From NCBI GenBank assembly GCA_002189035.1, contig NEEC01000019.1, forward strand, positions 806,001 through 870,000: 64,000 nt of DNA. Reading direction: 5' to 3'. Positions within the stretch are counted from its first letter, which is position 1; every line of letters begins with the position of its first letter. Position numbers and translations under genes: made by a program. This DNA comes from Utricularia gibba (lineage: Eukaryota > Streptophyta > Magnoliopsida > Lamiales > Lentibulariaceae). Under the pieces are notes generated by a model that was not told the origin of the DNA, searched no databases, and saw nothing but the letters and a program-made list of their open reading frames with translations. This document shows, in pieces, positions 34,656 to 48,423 of this stretch.

Positions 34656-37600
34656 TCAATCATCGCCGCCCATGTCACCACCGTCGTAGCCGTCGTCCAT
34701 ATCACCCATGTCTCCCCACTCCGCACCTTCCTCCGGTTCATGTGCATCCCCGAGGCCACCAATGTGCATCATGTCCATGTCATACTCACCAAAATCCTCA
34801 CCTTCTCCGGTTGGAGCACCTTCCTGCACTTGCAGCGATTTGAGGTTTGCATCGCTGAAGAAGTCGTTGTATGGCTTTGAGACCTGAATTTCCCAGGCGT
34901 CGTGAAACATTTGTGAGTGGGGCGCCATGTAGCTACTCAAGAGTGGAAACTGGGAATACCTTAAATGCAAGGTCCCTCTGTTCAGCGCTCTCGATCAGAT
35001 TCTTCCAGTGCTCGTCTCTTCTCAGTGTGGATGCAGAGCCGACCACCTGAAAAAAAAAAAAAAATGGTTTCAGAGTAAGAAGGCCTGCATTCCCGAGCAA
35101 AGCTTGTTGGGGTGTCGAAAAATGGATGCCCACCAGAACCGAAGACCTTGCTCGAGTTATGCCCACATTCATCCGTCTGAAATCAGAGACAAAACCGATG
35201 CCCCCATCTTTGCTCGCCCTCACACACGAAAAAATGGCAACATCTTTCTCCCGACCCTGTGGAAAGAGTTTCATGGTATCCAGTCACAAGTTTCAGGCAA
35301 GGTTGGTTACATGGGATACTAAAGCCTACCTGGAAGCCGTCCACCGTGTTGATGTCTACAAGTTTGGAGGATTCCAGCCCAAATGTTTCTTTAAACTTGT
35401 CTTTCAAGAGCTTGACTTGGTGTCTGTATGGTGATATAATGGCGACACGGGAACTCATCTTGAGCTGGGGGTATCTACAGACCAACTGGGATAGGAGAGC
35501 AATGACAAAGTCAGCCTCATCTTCGTTAACCCAAGAACCGCTGCCAGATGATTGGGACTCTGTTGCTTCATGTACGTCAAAGAAGCAAAATGGGCCAAAG
35601 CACCGATACTCATGCCAAGAGCGCCTTGTCTGCTCCTCTACATCAGGTCCATCCTCCAGAGCTCCACGGTAGAATTCTTTGGAAGGAAAGCTCCTGATCT
35701 GCGCAAAAAAAGAACTTCATTTTAATGACCACAGGCAGTAAGAAGTTGATAGAATTTGACTGTTTTCGTATCATTGAAGTAACTTGTAGCCATTCTTCAA
35801 ATGAATCTTCAAAATGAGAGAATACGACCAGAGAGAGGAATAGAGACCTCTGGATGCATGCGATATTGAGTATTCAGCATCGTAACTGGATAACCAGCTT
35901 CCTGGAATCTCTTAAATAAACTCATTCCATATCTGCACATGAGAGAAGAAGGTATAATCAGAATGAAAGTCATATCTTTAAAGACATAAGATGACTTTTG
36001 ACAAGTCGCCACCCATTACCCAAATTTTTCTGCAACGGGAGAAATAACCGTAGCTGGCAACTGAACTGGATCCCCAACCTGAAAAGAACAAATCACTAAC
36101 ATATATATATTCATTTAATAACCAATGACTCATTTCACGGAAAGGCAGCGAGGGTGTACCAAGAATACTTGTTTACAGCCAGTGGCGAGAGGAACAAGAG
36201 TTGCTGGCTCCACCTGTTGCAGAAAATGTTTAAACACTGGTTAGAGCGAAATGTAGACAATGGAGTGCAAGATGGTCATGAATTCAAGATCAAGAAATGA
36301 ATGAAAAAGTTAGTTCCATAAAGCATTTCAACAGAAAAACTATACTAAGAATTAATGCTGATACAGCAAAACTTCGCAACATAATCTCGATGTAAAACCA
36401 TCAGGTAAACGCAGCAGCATGCATGAGATGATTCATAATGCCATCACAAGGTACGTATAATTTTCACAAGACAAAGATCAAATGCCAATGCACCATAGTA
36501 AGTGTCCCCTAAAATATTGATTTGCATAGCTTTTACCGCTTGAGCAGCTTCATCAATTATAACAACATCAAAGCGACGATTCAGCTTGCTAAAAATAGCT
36601 GATCCGCTGTAGCTAAGAGTGGAGAACACCTGGAAAATGACCACAATTAGCTCATTCGTAAATTTACATTTAGTTGTCAGTAGTAACTGGGAAAAGATTG
36701 CATTTGCAGGAGGTAGAAAAACCATAGAACTACGAACAATTGCAGCTTCATCCACAATAGAAGCACGGATCCCATCTTTATCCACCAAATTTCCGTTTTT
36801 CTGCTTGTCACCAGCTTGAGAACCCCCGAGAGTTTTTGTTCTACCTAAACAAACAGTAACAATGCCATTTTCTGATTAAGAAACTGAATAAAAACATCTC
36901 TGAAAGAAATGTTCATGAAATTACCAAGTGATCCATGAAAACAGACTGGACTGAGTGGTGGGCCTTGAGACCTGTTCGCACAATCTTTGGGTTGTAAACA
37001 ATTCCATTTTCATTATGAAGACCTGGGAGGAAAATGTGGTCTATTCAAAAGTTTGGAAATAAAAAGACAGTTTCCAGCTTATTCAGACAACCTTCCAGAC
37101 CTTCACAAAACATTAGAATTAAAACACACAGAATTTTATCAGTTCTAAAGAAATATTAACAATATCACACTGCTTGCCTGTTGTTAGAAGGCGAAGAACA
37201 ATTTCATCAAGGGCTGAGTTCGATGGTGCACATACTAGAACCCGAACACGATATTTTCGGGTGGAAACTACAGCTTCTGGTTTCTATTGAAGAACAACAA
37301 GTTCATTACATGGATGATGATCGATCATTTTAAGCAAGAGGTGTGCTCCTTACCAATTCATTGCCGGATGTGGGGAAATACCCATCATCACCATCTACAG
37401 GCATAATCTCAGTTCGTGGACTCCTACCAGTCAACCAAGGGGATGCTCTTAACCAATGACTTTTCCTGCATAGTGAATGAGTTGGTTCAAATAAAGATAA
37501 ATCATGATACTAAAAACTCAAAAAAAAAAAAAAAAATGCAAAGCAAAACTCTAGTAGAGGGGAAATTTAAAGGTGAAAACCACAAAGTAAAAATCAGGCT

Positions 37601-39833
37601 GTGTATGACTCTTGCAATATAACATTGGTGGATTCGTCAACTGTTAAAGATGGAATTCATTCTACGCGGTAAAAAGTTGAATCACATAAGCTGTGATTGC
37701 ATATTGGTGTCACTTTAATAAATCACTCAGAAAGCAATAACAGGCTAGAGAACCTAATTAATTGCAAAATAAAAGCAAAAAAAAAAAATCACTGAAAAAC
37801 AAAAATGTCGATGCATCAGGAGCTCCTACACCATGATGCCATGATACTTGCATCAATGCATAGGTGCAACAAAGTAAACTTATTCATAACCAGATAAATG
37901 AGTTATGCGTGTGTACTTTTCATGAAGAGGCAATTCCCGTCCATGTTTGTGTCCACCCAACCTTTCCCTGCAGGTTCCATGTGAAATAATGTTAGCCATT
38001 TATTGCTGAATGCGGATTCTCAGCATTACAGTCTTACCTTTCTGAGTGTACTATGGAAGGGCTAGCATGTAAAATAGCACTGAGGATACCAAGAATAGTT
38101 TGAGTTTTCCCTGTACCTGGAGGGCCCTAAAATCAAGGAATACACGAGGAGCAATGTGGGTTATAAACATTGTTAAAACCAAGGTGCTTCGCCTTATGGA
38201 AACAGAAGCTGTCGCACTTGCCATACATTCATAATGGGAAATATATTGAAAAAAAAACACTTTATCTTGCAATCTAAGCACATCATAGTAACTATAACAT
38301 TTATTCAGAAACAAGGGAACCGAGAACATCAAAGTTACCTGTATCAACACAAAAGATTTATGTGAAAGACCATCCTGTGAAATTTCATATTCATTAGTAT
38401 ATATTCATTTAGCAGAATCAATTTGTAAAGGCACTTAAGAGATGGAGAACTTGACAGAATACAACAGGGATTTAATAGCTTTAAGGGCTCACGTATATAG
38501 CCTTCATCTGGGATTCATTTTGATTGCTTTTCAAAAACTCTTCAAGAGGTCTGGACAATGTCCATGCAGAATCTCTAATAACATTATCATTGACGCTCGC
38601 TTTTAGTATCAGATCCCTGAATGGAAGAAACCTAATGGAATGCATCGCAACATATTCACGGATAATAGTTGATAAGCTGCATATCTGGAATAATGTATAA
38701 GGTCACTGACTCAAATCTCATAGTTTCCAGTAAAACATAAAAAAATTAAAACAATGACAAAAGACCTTGAAAATTTTAAAAAATTCACCTTCAGAGCATG
38801 CAAAATCTTCTCCACTTCATTAACAACAGGGCGCATATTATGTAGCCTATTGCAAGGCCTAACATCATCAACATTGAAATTCCGTATCTCTCCACTCAAA
38901 TATAGCCTAAGCTTTATCTCACCTCTCTGGCGATGATCAACTAGCGCAAAGGCATATGTAGTAGGTAAAGCCCTACCCTCACCAAACTGCAAAATTTATT
39001 AAACACAAGTTTCAGGTAGCTGCATACAGAAAAGCACTTGAATGAAGAGAGCGCATCACTAGAAACAGTGATGGGCAATATTTTGGAAACATTCTATCAT
39101 CTGACTGTGTCAAAGTCTGTACCTTTGTGATCGAAAGAAGTACCAGATCATTCTGGACAAATTTTTCTGGGTCCGAAAATATGACCGAAGGTGAATTAAA
39201 TCCATTGATTTCACCACACCCCGTTATAAGTGCTGATTGCCACTCACTCTCTAGAAGTAAGGAAAACAAGGATAACTAGAACATGTGATATTATAATGAC
39301 AGCATGAACCAAGAGAACAATCCATTTCTTTTTTGTTAGGAAAAAAACCAATTAGGCAACTAGAATCCATAAGATGAACAGAAAAATATAGCCTTGCTCC
39401 TGGTTAAAAGATTCATCATGCATACATCGAACACACAAGCAGTAAAATTCAGTCAGAAATTCTCAATGTGACAAGACCGTAAAAAACCTTCTTCCTCATC
39501 TTTCGTCTGCGCAATCTGCGCTTTCACTTCTTCAAAAAGCAATGGCTCGAACGTACTTAGATATTCGTCGGCATCACTATACGTTTTCTTCACTTTCGTT
39601 AACCTCAAAACATCATCACCTTCATCTCTTTTATCATATTTCCTCTTCAAAAAAAAAAAAAAAATCAACTCATGTAAGACTCGGAATCGATACATGTCCG
39701 AACTAAAAAAATAAGTTTTTTTTTTACGTACATCAGCCTCTTTGAGAATTCGAATGTAATCCCAGCTGAGAACTATACTGCAGAACCGATTTATGCATGC
39801 TTCCTCTTGAAGCCTATGTTTCTCTGCCGCCAT
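34656..39833 (-). CDS. MAA3: SEN1-like superfamily 1 RNA/DNA helicase, MAA3 ortholog
   Basis: This is an Upf1/Sen1-type helicase. The Arabidopsis ortholog MAGATAMA3 is needed for female gametophyte and pollen tube guidance; yeast Sen1 acts in RNA polymerase II termination and R-loop removal. The gene has many exons. Segments in order include the start [53 protein letters not shown], Walker [11 protein letters not shown] at about 38103-38126, the DEAA box [11 protein letters not shown] near 36541-36575, [61 protein letters not shown] and the motif VI segment [16 protein letters not shown]. The tail is rich in Gly, Asp and Met and ends DMGGDD. I did not sum every exon. The ORF piece ending LLTLK is read-through into an intron before VGSAST. 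Confidence 0.88.
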
Positions 39834-40362
39834 CTGTATTTGGTGCTATTAACTTGCAGTGATGGGAGAGGGAGTCAGGTTTACGGGGTTACGCCACTTC
39901 CTATGAACCCAAAAAAAAAAAAAAGCTGTGGGCTTTCAAAGGCATTGAACGCTACTTCCAAGATCCTCATATGGTAGGAAATAATCTCCCGGCGGTTGAT
40001 GACTGCCGTGGGCCTCCGCCGCCGGTGAGAAGACAATATGCAATTAAATTGGAGGTTAAATATAGGCCTTATTCCAAAATTAGGTCTAATTTCCAATTAG
40101 TGATCATGTGTCAGATATTATATGAAAAAAATGATTATTTATAATTTAAAAATTTTAATTTAATATGTAAAAAAGAATGGATAAGTGACCATTTTTGTAA
40201 ATACCACTAATACAAAGTCGAGGAAATCAACCAGAAAAAGGAGCTTAACACAAGCTCCATATGAAAGTTAGGTAACAAACATGACAAGGCAGAGTACAAC
40301 AGAGCAACAAAGCAGTAGACCAAGTACGCTCCATTTGCAGTGCAAAGGCAACAACGCGAAAC
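39834..40362. other. Spacer between pinin and MAA3
   Basis: This holds the MAA3 5' flank and the pinin 3' UTR, both genes on the - strand. Part of it (40100-40200) is AT-rich. No gene is seen. Confidence 0.5.
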
Positions 40363-42961
40363 CTACTGCAGTTCCTTCTTCTCCTCCGGTTGATCTGCTT
40401 CGCTGTTTTCTTCTACTTTGATCGGCTCCTTTCTCATGTTGTCGTCCATTCCCAGTACATCGTCCATCATATCATCCTCGGCGGCATTTATATCCTCCAC
40501 ATCATCCTCGTCTTCGTTGCTCTGATTGGGGATTTTTCTTGTTTTTGGTCCATGTTCGAGCTGGTGAGTCTCCAGTTCCTTGTCCATTGTCTCCTGCAAA
40601 TTGGCGACAGTGTTGTTGTTTGGCCACCTCCCTTTTCGCCCGTTTTGCCACTTTTCGTGCTCCTTGTCTGCATTGTTAATGTACTGCTCGCTGATATGGC
40701 TCTGATACTGTGTTAGTTCCTCCCTTCTAGCAGCTTTCCATTCTTCAAATATCTGAAAGTAAATACCAGGAATAGATGGATATCATGGACAAGGAAGCGT
40801 GAAATAACTCTTGGGTGTTGTGCAAAATGCATGAAAGACAAATGAGTCATTTTTACTTGTATTTGTTAGAATATGCAGCTACAGTCTGGACTCCCATAGA
40901 AAGAGCAAATCTAGACGCTCACATAGACAGACATCGTAATGAATAGTCAATGCATACGCAACTCACCTTGTCTTTCTCCTGATTAGACAAGGTAGGTTCT
41001 TGATCCAGGGGTTTTGCAAACATGTAATAAATTGGCGGCTCTGCTTGGGTCCTAGAAGAATATGGGCAAGACAAAAATAAAGAACTGTCACAGGCACAAC
41101 AGAGTAGATTAACATTCTCAACCTAGAGACAAAGCATGCATTGTCTTATAAGCAGCTTCCAAGTTCTGCACATAAGTGAACACTTATCTTGAGGTCAATA
41201 AAATTGCGTTGGACCAAAAATAGAAATAACCTGCACAAGTTTTACAGCATGACAAAAGAAATTAGTTATTGGTACAAGTAAATCTGAACACACATTGCCT
41301 CAATGAAAAATGTACCTTATGAAATTTCCCAGTTTTCTGTGGTGCTCACTCCAACGAAGAAACAGCAGATCCAACTTCTTTTCCTCAGCCTTGGCTGCGA
41401 TTCGTGCTCTAAGGACCTAACCCACACACGCGCAAAAGAAAAACCAGATTTCACCGGCTGAAATTTTTGATTGTACAAAAATATAATTGGATAATTAAAA
41501 GATTCACAGACCAAGTCTCTCTTCCGCTTCTCTGCAATCTGTTCACGCTGTTGCTGCCTTAGCTTTTCACTTTCCTCCCGAGCACGCTGTTCAGCCTACA
41601 CGTGGAAAACGAGTTACAGAATCAATTACAACCAAGAATGAGCTATAGGAGGAATGCAAGGTCATTAAAATAATTTTATGTTTAAATCCATACTGCAAAT
41701 CAAGTCTCAGAATACGGAAGTCAAACTATAAGAGGTATAGCTCACCCTTTTCAAAGAATCTGATCTCTTCATGTACGCCTCTGTGTTGGCCAGCTGCATG
41801 TCTTCCTTCCTAAATTTCTGAAAACGAATTTCAAAAGTAAAATATCACCCCGAAAGCAACCAATCACTCTGTTCCATTTACGAAGACTTGTTTTTGATAA
41901 AGATGTTAATAAGATGGAGCAAATAGTTAAATTCATATTCCATAAAAAACAGCAAGCGAGTACCTCCAACGTTCCAAGAAGTTGCCCCAGCATCCTCTTA
42001 TTTCTGTTAACCAATCTAGGGTCTTCATCCTTGGGAAACACCCTAGGCAGAGGTTCCACCGGAGGAGCATCAAAATCCTAAGAAGGAGAAGCACAACCCA
42101 TTTAAAAAAAAGAGCTCAGCTGTATTGCTCGCTGCAATTAACAACGCCTGAATTAGGCATGAAGATGCATTACCATTTTAGATGACCTTTGTTGACCATC
42201 CCTCCTGGGCCAGCTGGATAGTTTTTCAGCATCACCGACCTCTCCGACAGCACCCTCTGCTGTTTCCCCAATAACCTTGTCATGCACATCAGCTACAGTT
42301 TCACTTGCACCATCCGCTATTCCGCCATCTTCAACCTTCAGTCCACGATGGAAAGGAGAAATAATTATTTTTTAAAAGATTCCCATTATCAAGCTCAAGT
42401 ACCTAAGTGCTTTCATGCATGAATACGAAATGACAAGCAAATCAGGGTTAAAAAATCCAAAGATTCATGTATTGAAAAGTGTATGGAAACCCCCCTTACC
42501 TTGACGACGGCTGAAGAAAGTCGCCTCTTTGCTGGTGGCTGGTCTTCTGCATCGTTTCTCTCCGCCTGTATATTGAAATCAACTCATTTAGGCACATCAA
42601 GAGCATAAAAGAAAATTCCCTTGTTCTTGCAATGTCATTATATGAGATCTCAGGTATGGAAGTTTACAGGCCGAATGAAACCCCGGCCGCGGCCACCACT
42701 GGCGGCGAAGTTGCGAGGTCCACCTCTCCCAAGGCCACCCCGGCGAATGCCACGCGGATCACGGAGTCGAACAGTAATCTACGGAACATCCCAATACACA
42801 GAGATCAACATGAAAACACGAAGAAGCAGTAAATTCAACAACAAAGAGGGATATCACCAGAGAGACAATTTAAAATTCACCTCTCGCTGCTGGCGATAGA
42901 GCTCATCGATCTCTTTCCGAAGCTCTTCTTCCGTCTTCTCCGCAACCATCGTACTTCCCAT
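40363..42961 (-). CDS. PNN: Pinin-like splicing-associated nuclear protein
   Basis: Pinin/SDK/memA proteins associate with the exon junction and ACINUS-type splicing complexes in nuclear speckles. About ten exons: the first is 42961-42881, then 42778-42668, 42565-42500, 42335-42174, 42077-41964, 41817-41746, 41595-41512, 41416-41316, one near 41055-40970, and the last about 40752-40363. The N-terminus MGSTMVAEKTEEELRKEIDE is coiled-coil-like and followed by RLRDPRGIRRGG and an Arg/Gly-rich stretch. The conserved pinin core reads NKRMLGQLLGTLEKFRKED, then QREQIAEKRKRDL, LFLRWSEHHRKLGNFIR and EPPIYYMFAKPL. The tail is acidic and Glu-rich, ending EEKKELQ. It is divergent from NOL10, with 1.07 kb between start codons. 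No frame break is seen. Confidence 0.88.
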
Positions 42962-44026
42962 ACTGCGTGCGCCCTAACGAGGAAGACGGTGCAAAACCCT
43001 TGAAACTGCGTGCACTAACAAATGGGCTTCGCTTCTCCGGGCCCCCAAGATTGGGATACTATTAATAATTTTCCTTTTCCTAAAATAACAGAAAAATAAA
43101 TATAGTTTTAAAATTCTTACGAACTTAAAAGATATAAAAAAATATTACATTCAATTATATAATTCATGAATTCATACACAAATATAGATAGATATTAGAA
43201 AATCAAATCCATATTTTAATCCACATATGAAATTAGATATATTCAAAAAAACTATATCAAATATCCTAAAATTCAAAACGAGATCTGATTATTCAAATAT
43301 TAGAGATTTATTCTGTAATTTGAAATTTTACTTCAAATTATATAGGATAGAATTAGTTTTAAAATTATAAAACTGTTTTGTGATATAATATAAAATTATA
43401 TTATAAAATTTAATAAAGAATACTTTTAATGTTATGATATAAATATATTTTAAAATAATAAAAATGAATATTATGATTTTGCTAATTAATATCTTATTTA
43501 ATTACTAAATATCCAATAAATTAATAATTTTGAAGTTAATTACACAATATGTGATTTTATTATAAAATGATTAAAAATTAAACAGAACCAATTTAAAAAA
43601 TTATGAAAATAGAAAAGGTATTAATTTTTTGTAATAATTTAAATACTATAGAAAACAAGGCCTACAGTTCCAGGCCGAGAAACATCGGCCCAAATGAAAA
43701 AAGGAAATTCAGCCCAAAGTCGGATGGATCAAAGACCGCCATCGGCCATTTAGTGGCTTCGCACGAAAAGCATTCCTCGATGGTTTAGGGTTTAGCCCTT
43801 AAAATAAAAAAATAGAAAAGGGAGTTACGTTTCTACAATCGGTTGTCATCATCCAGCGCGGGGGACGCCGGAGGCAGCTAGAGCCTCAAGCCACTGAACG
43901 ACGTAGAAGGGAGCGTTGACATTTAGCACTCAAGCTTGGCGTGTCATTGCGGATTAGGGAGTTAGTGCGGCTATCTTCACTCAGTTGGAGATTGTACTGG
44001 GGACCTCCCGGTGATCGTGCGCGGAG
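42962..44026. other. Divergent intergenic region between pinin and NOL10
   Basis: A TGGGCT site II motif lies at 43023-43028, about 62 bases upstream of the pinin start. The middle (43080-43640) is AT-rich. The NOL10 side becomes GC-richer from 43660 and carries the motifs listed separately. Confidence 0.6.
43687..43795 (+). promoter_or_regulatory. Site II motifs plus telo-box in the NOL10 promoter
   Basis: GGCCCA at 43687-43692 and AGCCCA at 43711-43716 are site II motifs. TTTAGGGTTTAG at 43784-43795 contains a telo-box (AAACCCTA on the other strand). This pair is the classical promoter signature of plant ribosome-biogenesis and ribosomal protein genes. It sits 230-340 bases upstream of the NOL10 ATG, which fits the gene's role. 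Confidence 0.7.
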
Positions 44027-47000
44027 ATGGCGTATCAAGGAGGTGGCAACCTGAAGTGTAGCTCCATAAATGGGGTGAAGATGTATACGATAACTGATCA
44101 AAACCGCTCCGTGGCTACTTGGGTGGCTCCTAAGAAGCTGAGAGCCCTGCGCAAAAATCCAGGTTTGAAGTAAGATAATAAAGTTTAACTTTTTTATGTG
44201 GGCTTCGTTTTACTGTTTAGGTTTTATCAGCTGGAGAAGCATTAACGAAATGTTGGCTGTTGAATTTGCCATCCATTGTCTGTGTGTTATTTTATGGCAG
44301 AATTTTGCTGTTATTTTTATGAATCGGTGGTGGGGAGCTATTCTCTTGTTCTAGGAAGCTTTGATATGAACTTTGATGCTTCTTTCGTGATATAGGATTT
44401 CAATTTAGAGTATAGGCTGTTTTGGTGAAGTTTTGTTGTTAATGTCTTCAGATTATCAAAGGAGAGTGGATTTGATACAAGATTTGAGATTTGAAACCGC
44501 AACTACCAGGATCAAGATTACCCGTGATGGGGAATACCTTATAGCTTCAGGTGTCTATTTATGTTAGCAAAAACAAAGCGATGTTAATTGCTTGATTACA
44601 TTAGCTCTTGAATCGTTTATCAGGAATTTACCCGCCCCAATTCAAGGTTTTTGAGCTGAGGCAGCTTTCGCTGAAGTTTGAAAGACATCTAATTTCAGAA
44701 ATTGTTGATTTTGAGGTAGTGCCTCTTTGCATCTTATAATACGTTGATGAAGCACGGAATACTGTATCAATGCTTCTTCCTTGCGTCTCTTTCTGACCAT
44801 ATTCACGCATGAAACATCATAATTTTAGGTGCTAGATGAAGACTATGCGAAGATTGCTTTTCTTTGTGCTGATCGTTCCGTGTGTTTTCATGCCAAGTAT
44901 GGTAGCCACTACAGTTTGAGGATACCGAGGTGTGTACGTGTTTTCTGTCTTATTGCTTTTTCAAAGGAGCCCTTTTGACAAAAGGATGGATTCCTTTATA
45001 TTGGGGAACGAATTATGAGGGTTTTTTTTTTGAAGTTGCGATAATTTAAAGAATACATATGCTGATACGTAAGATACATCCTAAAAAATATATGAATTTT
45101 TGTTACTTTTATCAAGAGTAACTGACGGCTTTGGATTGTTCTTTTTTAGTAATAATTTCTTGATTTATTTTATCCTTGGAAATAGATTTATCAATTTTTT
45201 TGTTGCTTCAAGACAAAGTTCTTTAATCATTTTACCAATAGAAATGATAGGTAAACAAATATTAACGATACATAAAAACAATATGCGTGTAGGTTATTTC
45301 AAAAAAATTTTTAAAAGAAATATATAATTTATCGACTAATTGTCTATTTTTTTCTTTGTATTATTTTTTTTTTTGGAATTTTTCACTTCTAATAATATTA
45401 TTTATTTTTGGAGCTACTTTAGTTTTAAAGAGGTTTTTAAGGTACGATTTAGATGCAAAGTAGCTTGTTTTGGGGCTGAAAAGTGTTTTCCTTAGTTGCT
45501 TCGTTTTTTGTAATGACTGCTTTCTGTTAACAGGATGGGAAGAGATATTGCTTATGACTGTTGGTCATGTGATGTTATATGTGCTGCCTCCTCACCAGAC
45601 CTGTATAGGATAAACTTGGAACAGGGACGCTTCCTGTCCCCTGTCACCACTAAATCTCCTGCGGTGAATGTAGTTTCCAGAAGGTTGGTTAAATTTCTAG
45701 TTGTGGGGCTTGTCTGATTGATTTCTACCCAGACTATCTTTGGGGTCTCACCTGTTCATTTATCCAATACTAAAACTGCACAAATTCCAAGGATATATAG
45801 CTAGTTTAATCTGGTTGATTTCCTGTTTGTAAATTTACAAGCACTTAAGCTCATGGATGGATATTTTTTGAAATTTAGCAAAGTCCATGGCCTGATTGCC
45901 AGTGGTGGTGAGGATGGGGCGTTGGAATGCTTTGATATGAGGATGAAGTCTTCTATTGGTCATATAGACCCAGTTGCAGCTGCTGGTGATAGAGATGGGG
46001 TAATCATCAGTTATTGCCTTTGTTCCCTCCTGTTATTGGTTTCCAGTTCCCCTTTCAGCGTCCAGTCATGCTGAAGAAGTTGAAAAGCTCGTATTATAGA
46101 ATTTTGTGTCCTTATCTAGGAGATAACGGCAGTAGAGTTTGATGAGGATGATGGTGCACATATGGCTGTTGGTACCAGCGGTGGGAAAGTAAGATATTAT
46201 TGAGCTTATCACACAGTGGTGCTGTTTCTTTTTTTCAATCATTCAGATCTTATTTCATCATAGATGGGTGGATGATGAAGATGCAGATTTATCATCTTAA
46301 TTGTTTCATATCAAAAAAATCTTGCCTTCATTATTAGTATCTTTTTCTTCCTACATATGATTTTGTTATTTTTCTAACTTTGCAGGTCTTAATCTATGAT
46401 TTACGCTCTTCTATTCCAATGAAAATAAAAGACCACATGTGAGTCTTTTCTTTCTCACAGCCAGGGCATTAAAACAGCATACTTCACACCTTCGGGTGGT
46501 ATTAATTATAAGGAACATTTTTAGACTCTATTTCTCGGTTATTCTGACACCCTTATTTATGTTTGTATTATATTTTAGGTATGGAAGTCCAATAGTAAAT
46601 ATTAAGTGGCATAAAACCCTGAACTCAGAGCAGTCTAAGTTAATTACTGCTGACAAGCACATAGTCAGGATATGGGACGCCAATACGGTATGTAGCTTCA
46701 TTGTCAGTTTTTCGCGGTTGTTTTTTTTTTTCGTTACTTCATTGGAAGTATACAGAGTTCGCTTTGTATCTTAAAATGATCGGATGAATATTTCTTGGTA
46801 GAGAGTTGAAACGATTAGTTTAATTCTTCTAATATCAGGGAGAAGGTATGACTAGCATCGAACCTAGTGGTGGAAAGATAAATGATATGTGCGTCTTCAA
46901 AGACAGCGGGCTGATTTTGCTGGCCTTGGACTCAAGTCAGATACCTTCATATTTCATACCATCTCTTGGACCAGCTCCCAAGTGGTGTTCGTATTTAGAA

Positions 47001-48423
47001 AGCATTACGGTAGGTTTCTTTCAGTGCCATCATTATCATCTAGAAGCATATTTTCATTTGTATACAACTGCAGGAAGAGCTCGAGGAAGATGGACAGGCA
47101 ACTATATACGATAATTATAAATTCTTGACCAGAGAAGATCTTGATAAATTGCAGTTGACCAATTTGATTGGGACTAATCTTCTGAGGGCATATATGCATG
47201 GTTTCTTCATTGATTACAAGCTTTATAAAAAGGTAAGGACAAGGCCCTCTCACGTGAATTGCTTGTTATTGTAACGTGTTTTTTTACCTAGGAATCCTGT
47301 CCTGAAACTAACCAAATTGAGGTTTTGGTCCTTATCACAGGCGCAAAGTATTGCTAATCCTTTTGCTTACGAGACCTACATCGAGAAGAGACGCCAGGAG
47401 AAACTTGAAGCCATGCGTGCATCAAGAATTACGGTTAGAATATTGTTGTTAAGTACTATGGATCCATTTCTCTGTTGTGTTGCACTACTTTAGAAGGTGA
47501 GGTTTTTCTTTTTCTGGGCTGTTGCAGATCAAGAAAAGGCTGCCTAAGGTGAATCGCACACTGGCTGCTCGTATTCTGGAAGAGGAGGAAGATCAGAAAA
47601 ACAGGAATGCCAATGATGGTGCTGATTCAGAGAAAACATTGGATACAAAGAAAAAGTCCAAAAAAGAGAAACGCCTGGGCAGTGAAGTTCTCAAGGATGA
47701 GAGGTTTGCTGCAATGTTTGAAAACAAGGTAATCGATTTCGACTTGCGCCTTCTCCACGCCTTTTCATCACTGTCATCGACAATTTGGCCTCTTTTTCAG
47801 GACTTTGAGGTGGACGAGTTCTCGCAAGAGTATCTGGCCCTGCACCCCATGGCATCAACAACGAAAAAACCAACTTTACTGGACGAGCATTTTGAAACCA
47901 TTGCAGAAGATGATGAACAAGGCATTAGTGGTTCCGATGCATCTTCAGGAGATGAGCAGCAAGATACGGATGGCAAACTTAAGAAGCGAATGCAAGCTCC
48001 AAGGTGAGTTCTTTGGAGCGCTCGCCCATCCCTCCATCAGGAGCCTCTAGTTTTAACCGCCTCACTTTTGACTGCAGGTTTTACGAAGTGAAAGACAATC
48101 GCCATGCTGAAGCCTTCTTCAACAGCGAGTCCCTCACTCATGAAGACTCTCTTCCCTTGGGAGAAAGGGCTGCTGCTGCTGCTGCTCGGGGAAGACCATC
48201 ACAGAGAGCAACATCAAAGGACACGGTAAAACACGGCCGCGGTGGTTCTCGAGAGATATCCTTCAACCCAAGAAGCAAAGCCGGAGCCAAGGAGTACGAT
48301 GACCAGGAGGAAGCTCGCATCGGAAAGAAACGAAGGGGCGTTGAATCATTGAAACTACCAAGTCTCCGAGGCCGAGGCCGGGGTGGATTTCATGGGAAGA
48401 GACGTGGAAGAGGAGGAAGGTAA
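44027..48423 (+). CDS. NOL10: NOL10/ENP2, nucleolar WD40 protein of 18S rRNA processing
   Basis: NOL10 (yeast Enp2) is a component of the small-subunit processome in the nucleolus. The reading begins MAYQGGGNLKCSSINGVKMY, matching the family start. WD40-type repeats follow: DYQRRVDLIQDLRFETATTR, FKVFELRQLSLKFERH, FLCADRSVCFHAKYG, DVICAASSPDLYRINLEQGR, IASGGEDGALECFD, TSGGKVLIYDLRS and LITADKHIVRIWDANT. After these come the NUC153-type region (YEKRRQ-like IEKRRQEKLEAMR, KVNRTLAARILE, EVLKDERFAAMFENKDFEVD) and a basic tail ending in Arg/Gly repeats. About 15 exons give about 700 residues, near the length of human NOL10. Intron 5 (to about 45534) is AT-rich and contains only chance ORFs. No frame break is seen. 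Confidence 0.92.

Noticed and set aside
45100-45327. ORF in a NOL10 intron that looked organelle-like (hydrophobic, AT-rich)
   Set aside because: I could not match it to any plastid or mitochondrial gene; AT-rich introns give such ORFs by chance.
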